A stretch of DNA of 51,500 bases from Cryptomeria japonica (taxonomy: Eukaryota > Streptophyta > Pinopsida > Cupressales > Cupressaceae), in NCBI RefSeq assembly GCF_030272615.1, contig NC_081405.1, forward strand, positions 605,726,177 to 605,777,676, in the 5' to 3' direction. The translations under genes were made by a program, and so were the position numbers. The notes below the pieces were generated by a model that was given only the letters and a program-made list of their open reading frames with translations, did not search any database and was not told where the DNA came from. Positions 32,530-43,905 of this stretch are shown here, piece by piece (position 1 is the first letter of the stretch; the number at the start of each line of letters is the position of its first letter).

Positions 32530-33575
32530 TTTTGTTACTTCAGATTTTTGGGCTCCTAAAACCATAAAGTGTGCTTCTATTTTCTTTTTCTGTACACTCT
32601 GGATCCCTAGAATCCTTAGATCCCGAAGTGTGCTTGTTTGCCTTGTTTTTGTTTTCGGCTTCGAAGTTCTGAATCCCCAAAATCTCAAAGTCTTTTGTTG
32701 TTTTGTTGCTTGGTAGCTTCAGAGTCTCAGGTTTCTGAGATCCCGAGCCCCTTTTCATTTGTTCGCTTGTTTAAGCCTCGGGACTCTGGAATTCTGGAAA
32801 CCCAGGCTCTCCTTGTCTTGTTCCTCTTCGTTGTCTTCATAGTTTTAGGACTTCGAAGTCCTGGATTCATTTTCTTCGTGACTCTGGAACCCTGAGATCT
32901 CAAAACCCTAGAGCGTATCTTGATCTGTGCAATCGTTGGAGGGTATAAATACTCTTCTTTTATGCTCATTTACACATCCAAGCTTTCCAGAGCCCCTTCT
33001 CCTCCAATGATTCAACGATCTTCTGTGGTACACTTTTTCTTCTCTCCCTCCTTTATCAAGGTAGGCGGTCCTCCTTCTTGCTTTAGTGCTTTTGTTTTTC
33101 ATTTTCTTGTTTGTTTTTTTGTCTTAATTTTTTATCTTGTTTTTCTTTCCTTTTTCAGCTCTAGCTTATGGTTTTGTGTTTTCCCCAGATAAGTTAATTT
33201 TTTAGTAGTCACCTCTTCTTTTCAATCCCTTTTGGCCCTCCTGGATCTCAGGTTCCTAAGATCTCGGCCTTTGTTGGTTGTTCTCTTCAAAACCCCGAGT
33301 TCTTGGGATTCTAGAGAGTCCTTACTCCCACCACTCTGAAACCCCAAGTTCTCAAGATTCCGAAATGTATTTTGGTTTGCATTTGCCCCACTTTGAAACC
33401 CTGGGTTCCTAGAGTCTTGAAGTACCCTCTAAGCTTCCCCATTCAGGCCTCTAGAATCCCAGGTTCCCAGAATTTTGAAGCTTTGCCTTAAGAAATTGTA
33501 CTCCCTGTTGGCCCTCTAGGATCTCTGGATCTCAAGATGGAGGAATTTTTGATACCCCGGGATTTTGGAGTTCAC
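32530..33575 (+). repeat. GC-richer palindromic motif array upstream of ORFX copy 2
   Basis: More than ten variants of a ~30-bp motif (CTCTGGAATCCCAGGTTCC then a CAGAATCTCGAAG-like half) recur every 30-90 bp, for example near 32575, 32690, 32725, 32780, 32850, 32885, 33245, 33295, 33345, 33400, 33455 and 33515. Many are imperfect inverted repeats around GGTT or GATCTC. 32847-32862 (AGGACTTCGAAGTCCT) is a perfect 16-bp palindrome. A TATA box sits in the middle of the array. The short open frames on both strands here are by-products of the repeats. Confidence 0.6.
32945..32952 (+). promoter_or_regulatory. TATA box in the palindrome array (putative LTR promoter)
   Basis: GGGTATAAATACTC is a strong plant-type TATA box about 690 bp upstream of the ORFX ATG. 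The surrounding layout (U3-like array, TATA, pyrimidine-rich leader) fits an LTR promoter, but the LTR borders were not found. Confidence 0.5.
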
Positions 33576-33639
33576 TGCTTTTGGAAAGAACATTTAAAGT
33601 ACTAATTTTGCATTTTATTTTGGCAGTTAAAGAGCTCTT

Positions 33640-34910
33640 ATGGAAGAAACAACAACCCCAAGGAAGAAGACTAGGAGTGAAGTTAAGTTGGAAAAGAACC
33701 CAGTTACAATGAAATGTCAATACCAAGACCAAACACTGGTTTCTATGTTTGAAAATGAGGTATAGTGGATCACAAATACAAAGATAGGGCATGTTGAACT
33801 AGAGGCAATTAGAAAGGAAGTGTCAGGACAAAACTTGAATGCTCCATCTAGAAGATTACAAAGGTCTAGGCTTGTCAAAGTTACAATTTTTCCCCAAGAA
33901 GTTTAGTCACCTGAATTGGTATTAGCAATAGCGCAACATTACAATCAAGAAACCAGAAAGTGCCTAGACACCAAAGGGAACGTGGTGATGGATCTTTCAC
34001 CTGAAATGCTTGCCATGACATTTGGTATTCTAGGGTATGATGAAGTTATCCAAACAACTGAGGAAGAAGTTGTTCAAATTTTCAATAAGAATGTGGCAGC
34101 CAATAGACAACACATAAATGAGGTATGGCTCAATGAATCGAGAAATTCAGGTTTGAAGGCTACAGACAATATTCTAAGGGTTGATTTTAAGGATGCACCA
34201 ATGGATCTTATTATCATGCTTATTCGAGCCTTCGAGAAATAGGACATCAAACATTATCACTTATGGATGTTTCATTTCATCGATACCATCCTTAAGGGGA
34301 AACAATATTTTGATTGGGCAAGCATTATATCAGACAACATCCACGAACAAATGTGCAATGTGACTAAGACTAATAAATTTTCCATGACTTCCTATTTGAT
34401 TTGGGTGGTAGCGATAAGTGGCATTTACCTAGGATTGAATACTAATAGTAGATTAGGGGAAGGACCTGGAGAACAAAAAAAACATGGGAGTACTATACTT
34501 AGTTGCCCATCCAACAAGCCAAGTACCATTTCAAAAGGATTGATGATGCCTTTATATATGCATTCATTTGCATATTGATAGGTGACGTAGGGTATTGTCT
34601 CTCCCTTGAGGCTATGAAGTTGATACAAGAGTGGGGAACATGGTTCATCCAGAACCAACACTCTACATACATCTGCTTAAGTGGATTTATAGGTAACCCT
34701 CTTCTCCTCTCTCGCTATTGTAGCAACAAGATTATTATTCTTGAGTATGCAAGATAGGTTGTAGGGATCCAATCCCTCATGACCTTAAAGCATAAGATGA
34801 GGGTAACATTTCCAATTTCCCTTAAGTACTATAAGTGCCATAATTTACAAACTGCAAAGATAGTTATCCATGAGTTGCAAGATCTTTGTGTCAAGGAGTT
34901 CTAATATGCT
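33640..34910 (+). pseudogene. ORFX copy 2: unknown retroelement-associated protein
   Basis: Starts at ATG 33640 (MEETTTPRKKTRSEVKLEKN), with a basic N-terminus that could be a nuclear-localisation or RNA-binding segment. One frame runs from 33640 to 34578 and is interrupted only by three TAG codons (33763-33765, 33904-33906, 34240-34242). Near 34440-34500 the homology moves to the frame 34503-34757 and continues past a stop to about 34910. Aligned to copy 1, conserved blocks are TKIGHVELEAI, PELVLAIAQHY, WMFHFIDTILKGKQ, ISDNIHEQM, FSMTSYLIWVVA, HFKRIDDAF and TYICLSGF. No known catalytic or zinc-binding motif. A retroelement accessory or Gag-like protein is the likeliest reading, but this is inference. 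Confidence 0.65.
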
Positions 34911-34979
34911 CGACTGAGATACGACCCGTTCGGAAAATCCAAAGCAATGATGGCAGTACCATACAAGGGGAACATATAA

Positions 34980-35075
34980 ATTGATCAAATGTGAATGATT
35001 AATTTGAATATTATTAGTGGATTAAGGGGATTAATGACTAGATTTCCTTGTACCATCTACATCCTCTTAGGACTA
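34980..35075 (+). repeat. Direct repeat, copy 1
   Basis: About 95 bp (TGATCAAATGTGAATGATTAA ... CTCTTAGGA) repeated at 35222-35315 with a 242-bp offset and roughly a dozen differences. The shared core includes GGATTAATGACTAGATTT. Confidence 0.75.
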
Positions 35076-35221
35076 GCCTTAAGCCATTTTATTAAATCCC
35101 CTTAAACTATGTCATATTTCCTAGGTCCTTAAACCATCCCAATGGAATGATTTTGTGCTAAGTTGTTTAATATAGATCTTTGATAAGTTTGTAAAAACTT
35201 CAAGCATCTAACATGTTGGAC

Positions 35222-35315
35222 AAATTAATCAAATGTGATTGATCAATTTGACTGTTATTAGTGGCTTAAGGGGATTAATGACTAGATTTATTTGTAACAT
35301 ATGTATTCTCTTAGG
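35222..35315 (+). repeat. Direct repeat, copy 2
   Basis: Second copy of 34980-35075 in the same orientation. Sequence after it differs, so it is not a longer tandem array. Confidence 0.75.
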
Positions 35316-35559
35316 ATATCATGCAATCAAGAAATCAAATCTAGAGTTCAATGTATATTGTCTTTGCCTTTGTTACTTTTTTCCAGGCCCCTTCTAATCA
35401 CAATTCATGTTCAACATATCCTAGTGCTAATTCACCTCACTACAACCCAATTTTTAACCTTTCCATGGTTCATATTCCTTCCAATCCATTCTTAAAAAAT
35501 GTTCTTACATGCATGAAACATTTAAGAATCTACTAATTCTTAGGTTGTAATGTTTGATG

Positions 35560-37265
35560 TGGGCAATAAAAAAGGTATTGCATACTATAAACATGCTTTA
35601 GTAGTCAATGAGGCCTAGAAAAGACAAATTTAAAATGGCATAACCTAAGGAAATGCTAACATTGCAATAGAGAAATATGATTGGAAAAGCAAAATATATT
35701 ACATAATGATATTTTATATTCCTACTACTTTAAATTATCTACTACTTTAAATTATCTAGTGGAAGCAAAAGATAGATTAGGAAACTAATATTAAAAAATA
35801 AGTCCTATCTCACATGGGAACACATTTTTAAAGATTACATTGATATTGTGAATCATGAATTCGTAATGGGACTATATCTCTAATTGTTTCCATGTATCTA
35901 TCCTACATACACTCATGTTAAACAACATTCCACATATTCTACAAATCATGAGTATTCTTATGATGAAAGCCTTTCTATTACTAATCATTATCTATTTCCC
36001 ACTATGACCTCTATTTATAATAAATGATCATTTTGTTTTCATTCCACATTCATGTTTAGGAATCATTAAACTCAATTTATAGCCTTTCTACCAATCACAT
36101 ATATATATGAAAAATAAATAAAAAGACTTAAGATCCTATTCCTAGGCTTTCACTATGTCTAAACACCTAATTTCATAAGGACACTAATGCCTTGAGTATT
36201 TATGTCAAAACATTACTACCCTAGGTGCTTGTATCCATGTTCAAAATGTAGCTATTGAATCCCTTATGTCCACTGTAACCCTAAAATTCAAATGTTCCTA
36301 ATGATCCATTTTTCCAAGTTTTTTATTTATAAATTTTTTTAAGCTAATTCACTAGGGTTATTTATTTCAAACTCACACATGATTAATATCTTAACATATT
36401 TTCAAAGAACAATCCATTATTTACAAATTAAATATTTTTATGACATCCCATTGGAGTCTCTAAAAAAAATAGACCCAATTATGGTCTTCCATATGAGCCA
36501 TAAGATAAATTATGAGTGTAATCCTAAACTAGGGTTCTCATGATAATTCTCGTGCGCATAGTATCCTAAGATATCATGTAGAGTACATTGGCACTAGTTT
36601 TTAAGTCTTTATTTAGTAATGTTTAGTTAAGCTAGTTATATTAAGGAGTTTTAATTAGATTATTATATTTGTTCATCTGGTTTAGAGTTTAGGTTTTAGG
36701 GTTTACATTTGTTACATAATGAATATCAAAATTTATGCATTTTGATATATTTTTCTAAACTAAACTAAGCATTGTATATTTATATTTTGATCCTACATTA
36801 GTAAATCAAAATATTTAAGAAAACTAAACTAAAACTATATTTTTTAATTTAAACAAAAAAAATTAAAAATTAAAAATTAAAAAAAAATAGAACAAAAAAA
36901 TGGAAAAGTCACCAACTTGGAAGGAGCTAGTATCTAGATTTGGCTGGTGGGGAGCAAGATCTCATTTGTTGTGGAGTCGTATTACTAGAAAATGACCTCA
37001 TAAATAATACTTAAAAAATTAAATACTTTTTAGGAACAAGATCCTGATGCATAACGAGATCCTATTTCATAAAAAATGGGGATCTCATTTCTTTTACCTC
37101 AATTTCATGTTTTCAACTAAGTCTAAAAAGTCCATGGGAAGTGGACTCATCTTTGTGCACTTACCCCTTTATCATTTGAAGCCTTTTGATCTTTGGTGTC
37201 TTGCATTGCAATATGAGCTTGTTGATTTGGAAGAATTCAACATGAACCCCTATATACCAACTTTG
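35560..37265 (+). other. AT-rich non-coding region
   Basis: No supported gene. 36841-36900 is an A-rich low-complexity run. The small frame 37047-37280 has no recognisable motif and overlaps the copia gag fragment on the other strand. Confidence 0.4.
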
Positions 37266-37269
37266 TCTA

Positions 37270-37760
37270 CTCCCTGGTGAGTGGTGTAACAAAATCATCA
37301 AGTAAAGGTATAGTAAATCTAGTATGAAGTGCATATCTAATGGCAGAAAAATGTTGAATCGAAAACTAAATAAACGAGTCCAAGCTTAGCAAGGATTGAA
37401 AGAATAAATTGATAGTCATGTTTCTCAATACCACCTTATGACAACTACAATCTAAGATAATTGAGAGAAGAATTCCTAGATGATGTCAACATATGAAGGA
37501 TTCAAACTAATAAGTTCATTCTATAATTGGAATCCTCCCAAGGTATCTTGCTTCCCCAAAAAAGGACTCCAATTGAGTCCATATTTGATTGGGTGTTGTG
37601 CAAGATTCAACATTAAAAATGAGATTAGGAGACATAGACATGCACAATGTCCTAAAATACTCATCGCATATATTAAACCATTTTCTTGCATTTGCAACTT
37701 CAGTTGGTTCAAGTTCTATACTCATGGTTACTCTATACAACCCTTATTTTTTTAGATGTA
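37270..37760 (-). pseudogene. Copia-type gag (UBN2-like) fragment
   Basis: On the minus strand, frame 37740-37516: MYRVTMSIELEPTEVANARK, WFNICDEYFRTLCMSMSP, then CTTPNQIWTQLESFFG. This matches the UBN2/Gag segment of plant Ty1/copia elements (W.....D......L..S.S......... T....W..L...F). A frameshift near 37555 links to the adjacent frame (GKQDTLG). Further down, in another frame, FSIQHFSAIRYALHTRF resembles the later part of the same Gag. There is no zinc knuckle, pol or LTR nearby: an isolated relic. Confidence 0.65.
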
Positions 37761-37769
37761 TCTTCATTT

Positions 37770-39600
37770 TTTTGCCACCCATAATAGTTGTATGGAGTGA
37801 GTGGAGTAATATGGGTTGTATCCATGATGGTTAAACGATAAAATATAGAAATCAAAGAGAAACAATAATATAGACACATATAATGCAAGATAATTCCCTT
37901 TTCGTTCCCCTAAAAAATGACCTTTTTGCATGTTTTCCAAGAAAAGAACCAAAGGGAGAAAACTTGAGATTTAATGAAATTAACAAGTATTTGGTAAAAT
38001 TTTGAAAAAATGTGTCTGAGATCTATGTAAAGGGCTAAACCATCTTTTGATGCTATAAGAATCATGAAAAAATGAGATCTAGGGCAAAATTTACAAGCAT
38101 TTGAGTAAAAGCAATGAGATATACCTTCAACTAGAAATAATTGTCACCCACAAATGAATCTAGAAAAAATAGAATCACCAAACAATTAGGCTTAGAGCCA
38201 AATTTCTAATGGTATATGATTTGCAAAAAATCAAATGAATATACCAAAAATATACTCAATTTCATAAAACTTGCCCAATTTGTCTTAAAGGGCAAACAAG
38301 GACTAAAACATTGGTCCTCAATCAAATCCTTAACTAGGATCTAGTCACAAGGAGTTGAAATGAGGTCATTGGTCCTTGGATGCCAATAAGATTGTGCATA
38401 AGCACTAAGGCCTAGCACAATGGCACTAGGAGAGGCAACAATGATTGGATGGGGTGATGAGCGACGATGAGGCGATGCAATAGAAATGGCTAGTGGAAGA
38501 TAGAGGAGAATATTTTGTCAAAAGATTATAGTAATGAAAAATTGCATCACCCAACTGATAAATGATGTCAACAAAATCCAACTGCCACTATAAATTTTAA
38601 AACAACATAAAACATTGCTAGAAAGTGATGCAAAACACTCTACACAAGCTCATTAAAAAATTTCTATAAAATTATCTAGAGGAGAATGATACAAAATTGT
38701 AGCATATAAATTTCCACATCAATATGAATTCATAAAACTCTATAAGTTTTCGAGCCTTATATTTTTGTGTCACTAAAAATCACCCAAAATTTACACTGCT
38801 AAGATTTTGACAAATGAAAAGTCAATCCTTAAGTTTTTGGATGTTCTTGATTCAATTGTAAGGTTCATTTTTCTTTAAGATGCACTATTTTCTTTAAAGA
38901 TTGAATCTTTCAAAATTTGAATAGAAACCTACAAATTTGGTGCTTTGCTACTATATTGGAGTTGATGGCTAAACCCCATAGGTCCTAGAAATCATCTACA
39001 AGCAAAATACTTATCGCAAAAAGAGATCAAAGCAATTGATTTTCTCAACAACTTGAGAATTGCATTGATGCAATAAATGGAATGAATTATTACAATAAAT
39101 AATGAATCTTTATGAAAAATGAGAAAGAAACCCTAGATCAAACCCTAAGTATGGATAACGTTGGATTGTGACAAGTGTCCTCATCTTATGCAACAAGACA
39201 TTGTGACCTAAAAATAACTCAATATCTAATAATAGAGAACATTCATAAATTTAGCTTAATTGAATAAAGTGAAAGGGACCAAATAATTAGTTAATGATTA
39301 ATTATTATGTGATTACTTATTTACTCTAACAAGATATTTATGCTAGTGAGAGTAGCATTGAAAAATTAATTATTCTAATATTATTATTTTAAACCAATAA
39401 ACATATTAAACATTTTATCGATAGAAATTAGATGCAATGTGTAACTTATTATACATTAAAAAAACCATTAACCATATTATCATACCTAGATACATTAAAA
39501 GTCACTTCTTTTATATATTCATCAAATTATTTAAAATACTTATGGCCATAAAATTATTATAAGCTAGTAAACCCACCTAAAGCACTATTAAACAAGGGAT
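37770..39600 (+). other. AT-rich non-coding region
   Basis: No gene, RNA or structured repeat that I can support. Confidence 0.4.
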
Positions 39601-39649
39601 GGAATGCGTCAAGTTCTTGCCAATAGTGTAATTAGTTTAGAGTAGATAA

Positions 39650-39768
39650 TAGTAGAGATGAAGATATAGGGGGAGAGGAAGAGATAGAGAAATAAATAGA
39701 GAAATAGAAAGGGAGAGGAAGATATAAAAATAGAGAGATAGAGATAGAGAGGTAGACTAATAGAGAAC
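39650..39768 (+). repeat. GA-rich low-complexity tract
   Basis: Imperfect GAGATA/GAAATAGA repeats. The minus-strand frame over it is a repeat artefact (Leu/Tyr/Phe/Ser repeats). Confidence 0.85.
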
Positions 39769-39900
39769 ATAGAAAACAAAAAGGGTTTGGTATGATGTCT
39801 ATTTTGGTCACAAAACATTAGTAGTTCAATTATTTAAAGATTGCCAAAAAAATTATTTAATTGCTCTTATGTTAAGATAAAATTAAGTTGCACTTATATC

Positions 39901-39953
39901 ATGTATGTATGTATGTATGTATGTATGTATGTACACACACACACACACACACA
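39901..39953 (+). repeat. Compound microsatellite (ATGT)8 then (AC)10
   Basis: Eight uninterrupted ATGT units (39901-39932) pass directly into about ten AC units (39933-39953). It is a likely length-polymorphic locus. Confidence 0.95.
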
Positions 39954-41075
39954 TTGAAGTAATGAACTTGTAAGAGTCATTGTTTAAAGTTTAAAGTTTG
40001 CAAACTTAACTTTTTGTTTTTTAGATTACACAAATAAGATTTTTTGAAGATGAAGATAGATCTATGGTTATGTTACTATTCATTTATTGTATTTTGACTA
40101 TTTCGTAATGTCATATTATAATGATTCTTAAGTATACTATATTACTATTTTACTATAATACATGTCTATATTATATTGTCATACTATTATGGTCTTCAAA
40201 TTATTTCACTGTCATATGATTATCACTCTATAAATATTAGATTGGTAGAGAGTTAACATGTTGTAATTACTATTGATTTAACATATAATATTCTTTTTGT
40301 TGTTACTCTAAACTTTAATACTAGAAAAAAATATAATTACATGAATGAAGGGGAATAATGGTTTTGAATTTATGACACTAATGCAAGAAGATCGGAAAAA
40401 ATTAATTATATTTGCTAAAATTTCTTTAAAAATAAAGAAATTAATTAACAAAAACAATCCTTGACTTAAAATATTAACATTGTCAATTTAAAAATCGTTT
40501 TTATAAATCAAAATTAACTTTATATGTATGTGTGTGTGGACACACTCTTACAAAATGATAATTAAATCTTTATATATATATATCTCCTACTCTATATTAA
40601 AAAGAAAATTAAAAATTTTCAAACTTGTATATAAAGGAAGGATAGGTTCACTTTTTCTTTTGTATTTAAAAATTATATATTTGACTATTATGAGGAGGTC
40701 AAATTTATATTTGCCACAACATTTTATTCTAAAAAGCATGTTAAAAATTGTTACCCTTATTTCAAGCAAAACGTCACACCCACTACAATTCGAAACATAT
40801 TAGTGTGTTAATGCCTTTGCTAAAAAGTAACACTTAAATTAAGACTTTTCAATTTTTAATTTTATTGTTTAATTAGATAGATATGCCATACTTTTTAGGA
40901 TTTAATTGTTCCTTGAATTATTTTTGTTGGTTTTCACTTCGAATGTCTTCATTTTATATTCATTAAAATTATTTTGAATAAAAATAAAAAAATAGTTAAG
41001 ATTTAAAAAAAGGCAACTATTAATAACTTTAGAGTAGGATAGATTTTACCGTCATTTGAATTAGAAGAAAATGTA
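39954..41075 (+). other. AT-rich non-coding region
   Basis: No gene. A TA run at about 40570-40582 precedes TCTCCTACTCTATATTAA (40583-40600), which resembles a plant Helitron 5' terminus, but no matching 3' end was found. The frames at 40528-40803 on both strands lack motifs. Confidence 0.35.
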
Positions 41076-41705
41076 TCTAGTTTTTTATTTATTGAAGAAA
41101 TGCAAATGAATTACAATAAAAGACAATCAGAAGACTATCAAAGAAAAAATATCGTAACAATCATTACTAGACACCCAAATAACTCTAGGTTTGTAAGTAG
41201 TATAAATAACCACTACATAGGGCACTCAGCCATTACAAACAACCAGTACAAAAGGTAAAACAAATCAAATTTTGAAGCAAATACAAAAATCACTCAACCA
41301 TTACAAACAACCACTAAATAAAATAGAATAAAACTAAAATTGCAATCATGATTGCAGTTAAAAAATAACACGTGAAATGACAATATCAATCTTGAAAAAC
41401 GCTCCTTAGGCCTTGTGCAATAGTGACCTTCCTTGTGTTGAGAAAAATGTTATCTTGAAGCTTAATTATTTGAATTTGAGAGTCGATTTGTAAGTTCTTC
41501 TCTGCCTCAACCAGTAGTTGAGAAAAAAATTGATGTCAGACAATAAAAGAGGTTTGAGTAAAGCCCTAGATATGCACCTTCCAGATGAGCATTTGAATTA
41601 TTAAATTTATCTTTACATCTAAATCTCCAAATATGAAATACAATAACATGCTTAACCCCATCAACAATAAGAAGACCATGTAACCCCACACCAAGAAGAG
41701 ACTCT
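41076..41705 (-). pseudogene. LINE ORF2 C-terminal tail and 3' end (left of element C)
   Basis: On the minus strand, a frame at 41725-41507 carries VFHIWRFRCKDKFNN, like the IW..R......N motif at the end of plant LINE ORF2 proteins. The minus strand then runs to an AATAAATAAAAAA stretch at about 41076-41090, a plausible poly(A) signal and tail. This is the left half of the LINE whose right half starts at 48663. Confidence 0.55.
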
Positions 41706-42677
41706 TGTTGGCAATTGTCACTCATCTGGTGGTCTCTAGTGACTTCTAGTGGTTTTTGGTGGATGATTATTGGTTTAGGCTTGTCATTGATGGCAACTCG
41801 TCTTGGAGATCCGATCCGGCGATCGTAATTTGTCTTATCCGGAAGTAGGTGTTAACCGATAGCATGCTAACCGGTATTTCAAGAAGAACATAGCATTTTT
41901 GGCTCTGGATGCTTTCTGATGATTTCAGTGCATTGAATCATGAGCTTGTTGATTGGGTCGACTTAGATACATTATTTTATTATCTTTTTGGTGATCCGCA
42001 TTTATCTTTTTGGATCTGGTAAAGCCGACATGTATCTACATGATACACCTTCAGACCGACATGATGTATAGCCTATTTTGTGGTTACCGGTATATAAGTT
42101 TGGTGTGGGCTATCTTTTTTATGGATGGTGCGAATGTATGCAAGCGAGAGGTGATCGAGAACCATTTTGGCACACTTTCACATGCGCATTCTTGATCCGG
42201 TAGTTGATTGAGACAGTGTACAGGGTAGAATAGAGAAGGTGATCCAATTAGTGTTTTTGCACTTAACCGAAACTCGTCCAAGCATAGATGCTATTTCAGA
42301 GTTCATACATTGTAATTCATCACTGTAATAGTTGTGTAAGTCAGCGAGACTTCCCTGAGGGTTGTAGCCTTCTGGGTTATTGTAATTGAGCAGTGACCTC
42401 TAGGTAGTGTGTCTGAAGGCTTGTGCATTCCCATTCTGTGATATTGTTTTTCTATTGGCCATAGTGGAATAATATTGTAGGTTCAAATCCCACCATGGTT
42501 TTTCCCATTTGGGTTTCCACGTAAAAATCCGGTGTTATGATCTTGTGGTTGTTTGTTTCATGTTTCTGCATTTCAGTTTTAAGTATTTGCTTCTAGTGGT
42601 TAAAAGTTAAGTTTGAAAATCAGTCAATCGATAGATCATTGATTCACCCCCCCTCTCAGTGATCCCCGATTCCAACA
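41706..42677 (+). repeat. 5' LTR of non-autonomous element C
   Basis: 972 bp from TGTTGGCAATTG to GATTCCAACA; it matches 47697-48662 throughout. TATA box TATATAAG at 42091-42098, with RCCGAC cores at 42024-42029 and 42055-42060 just upstream. The conserved GGTTTTTCCC...TTTCCACGTAAAAATC region (about 42498-42530) and the C-tract plus CTCTCAGTG at 42648-42662 resemble Ty1/copia LTR ends. Confidence 0.92.
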
Positions 42678-42678
42678 A

Positions 42679-42692
42679 TTGGTATCAGAGCC
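42679..42692 (+). promoter_or_regulatory. Primer-binding site of element C
   Basis: TTGGTATCAGAGCC one base after the LTR, a perfect plant initiator-Met tRNA complement. Confidence 0.92.
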
Positions 42693-42727
42693 TAGTTCCT
42701 CTAAGGAAGATCCGAGAGATTGATTCA

Positions 42728-43884
42728 ATGGATTCTGGTTTTCAGAGACAACTCAGTGTGGCACTTGAGGATCTTGATGCAACTAGAAATGAGATCTGTA
42801 CCCTAAAGAAGAACATGAATGTTGTTGATGATTTCATTAATGACCTAAAGGATCAAGCAAACGTTTCTAAAGAGAAGAGAAAGGAATTGATGAACAAGTT
42901 GAAGGAAAAAGAAGATCAGATCATGGAATACAAGGATAAAGCTGATGAAGTTAACAAGCTTGAAAGAGAGAATGTTGCTTTGAATAATGAGATGCAATCC
43001 ATTGTGATGATGTTGTTTAAGGAAATTGAGGACCGGAAAAAGAATGAAGAAAATCTGGGATAATCATTGACGGAAAGAGCAGGTAAATGCTTCAGGCTTA
43101 CCTATGAGAATGATCAATTGAATTTGAGCTGACACAGTCTAGAAATAATGGTCAAGAACTTGAAAGACAGATTGTTACCTTGAGGGATGAATTTACTACT
43201 ACTAATGAGTACAAAGACAAATTCAAAGCTAGCTCAACAAGGCTTGATGAGATGCTGGAAAGTCGGAGACATGGAAAGGACATGTGAGGACTTGGATTTG
43301 AGAAAGGTGAAGCCTCCATATCTAGACAAGGCAATGCAAAGCCTAATCAAAAGAAGAGCAAGAATCCTCCAGTAAGGCAACCTAATGCCTATAAATTCAA
43401 TGGTAGATGCTTTACTTGCAATAAGTTTGTTCATATGACGAATCAATGTAGAAGTAGGATGAGTAATGAAATGAACAACATGAATAATGTTACTACCTTT
43501 ACCGGTCAGTGTTTCATATGCAATCATTTTGGTCACAAGTCAAATGTGTGTAGAGCAGTAATAAATAATTTTTAGAACAAAAGATGCTATTCTTGTGGAA
43601 TGTTTGGACATATCTCTAATCAATGCAGGACAAGACCAAATCAGATGAACTTCAGACCTATACAGAATAATGTTGTTTTTCGAGCATGCAACAAAACCAG
43701 TCACAATGCAAAATACTACAGAAGCAAGAACAGTGTTCCAGTAGACAAGGCTAACTCAGATGAGAAAGGAAAAGTGAAAGTAGAAGAGATCAAGCATGAG
43801 AAGATGTGGGTAAGAAAAGATGAATCCAGAGATGACAATGGATCTGCACTTGAATTCGGTGTAGGATCTTCATCTGACAACTAG
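42728..43884 (+). pseudogene. ORF1 of element C: coiled coil plus four zinc knuckles
   Basis: Starts at ATG 42728 (MDSGFQRQLSVALEDLD), 36 bp after the PBS. The first 111 codons are open and strongly heptad-like (EKRKELMNKLKEKEDQI; KADEVNKLERENVALNNEM), predicting a coiled coil. After a stop near 43061 and frame changes come the knuckles: CFTCNKFVHMTNQC (about 43413), CFICNHFGHKSNVC (about 43511), CYSCGMFGHISNQC (about 43588), and a degenerate fourth (FRACNKTSHNAKYY). The last 94 codons (43600-43884) are open and end with a charged tail shared with A (DEKGKVKVEEI...WVRK). It is probably a Gag-like RNA-binding, multimerising protein. No protease follows. Confidence 0.85.
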
Positions 43885-43897
43885 GGCTTTATGCCTT

Positions 43898-43905
43898 AGG
43901 GGGAG
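43898..43905 (+). promoter_or_regulatory. Internal polypurine-like tract
   Basis: AGGGGGAG right after ORF1 closely resembles the polypurine tract before the 3' LTR (47685-47695). It could be a central priming site, or mark where a pol region was lost. Confidence 0.4.

Larger units (their letters stand above)
34911..35540 (+). pseudogene. Decayed tail of ORFX copy 2 and flanking repeats
   Basis: Scraps of coding sequence (LRYDPFGKSKAMMAVPY near 34917) fade out. Two copies of a ~90-bp direct repeat lie here (listed separately). The 35351-35536 frame (NPIFNLSMVHIPSNPF) may be a low-complexity linker of the same protein. No reliable end can be set. Confidence 0.35.

Noticed and set aside
32379-33192. 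Cluster of open frames on both strands
   Set aside because: Produced by the GC-richer palindromic repeats, which read through in several frames; Phe/Ser/Leu-rich without motifs.
39609-39818. 69-codon minus-strand frame rich in Leu, Tyr, Phe and Ser
   Set aside because: Translation of the GA-rich tract, not a membrane protein.
35560-41075. Search for a host gene with introns
   Set aside because: No exon with recognisable protein similarity, no consistent splice-site-bounded frames; only a copia gag relic and simple repeats.
41341-41356. Perfect 16-bp palindrome TGCAATCATGATTGCA
   Set aside because: A single short palindrome in AT-rich DNA is expected by chance and has no context.
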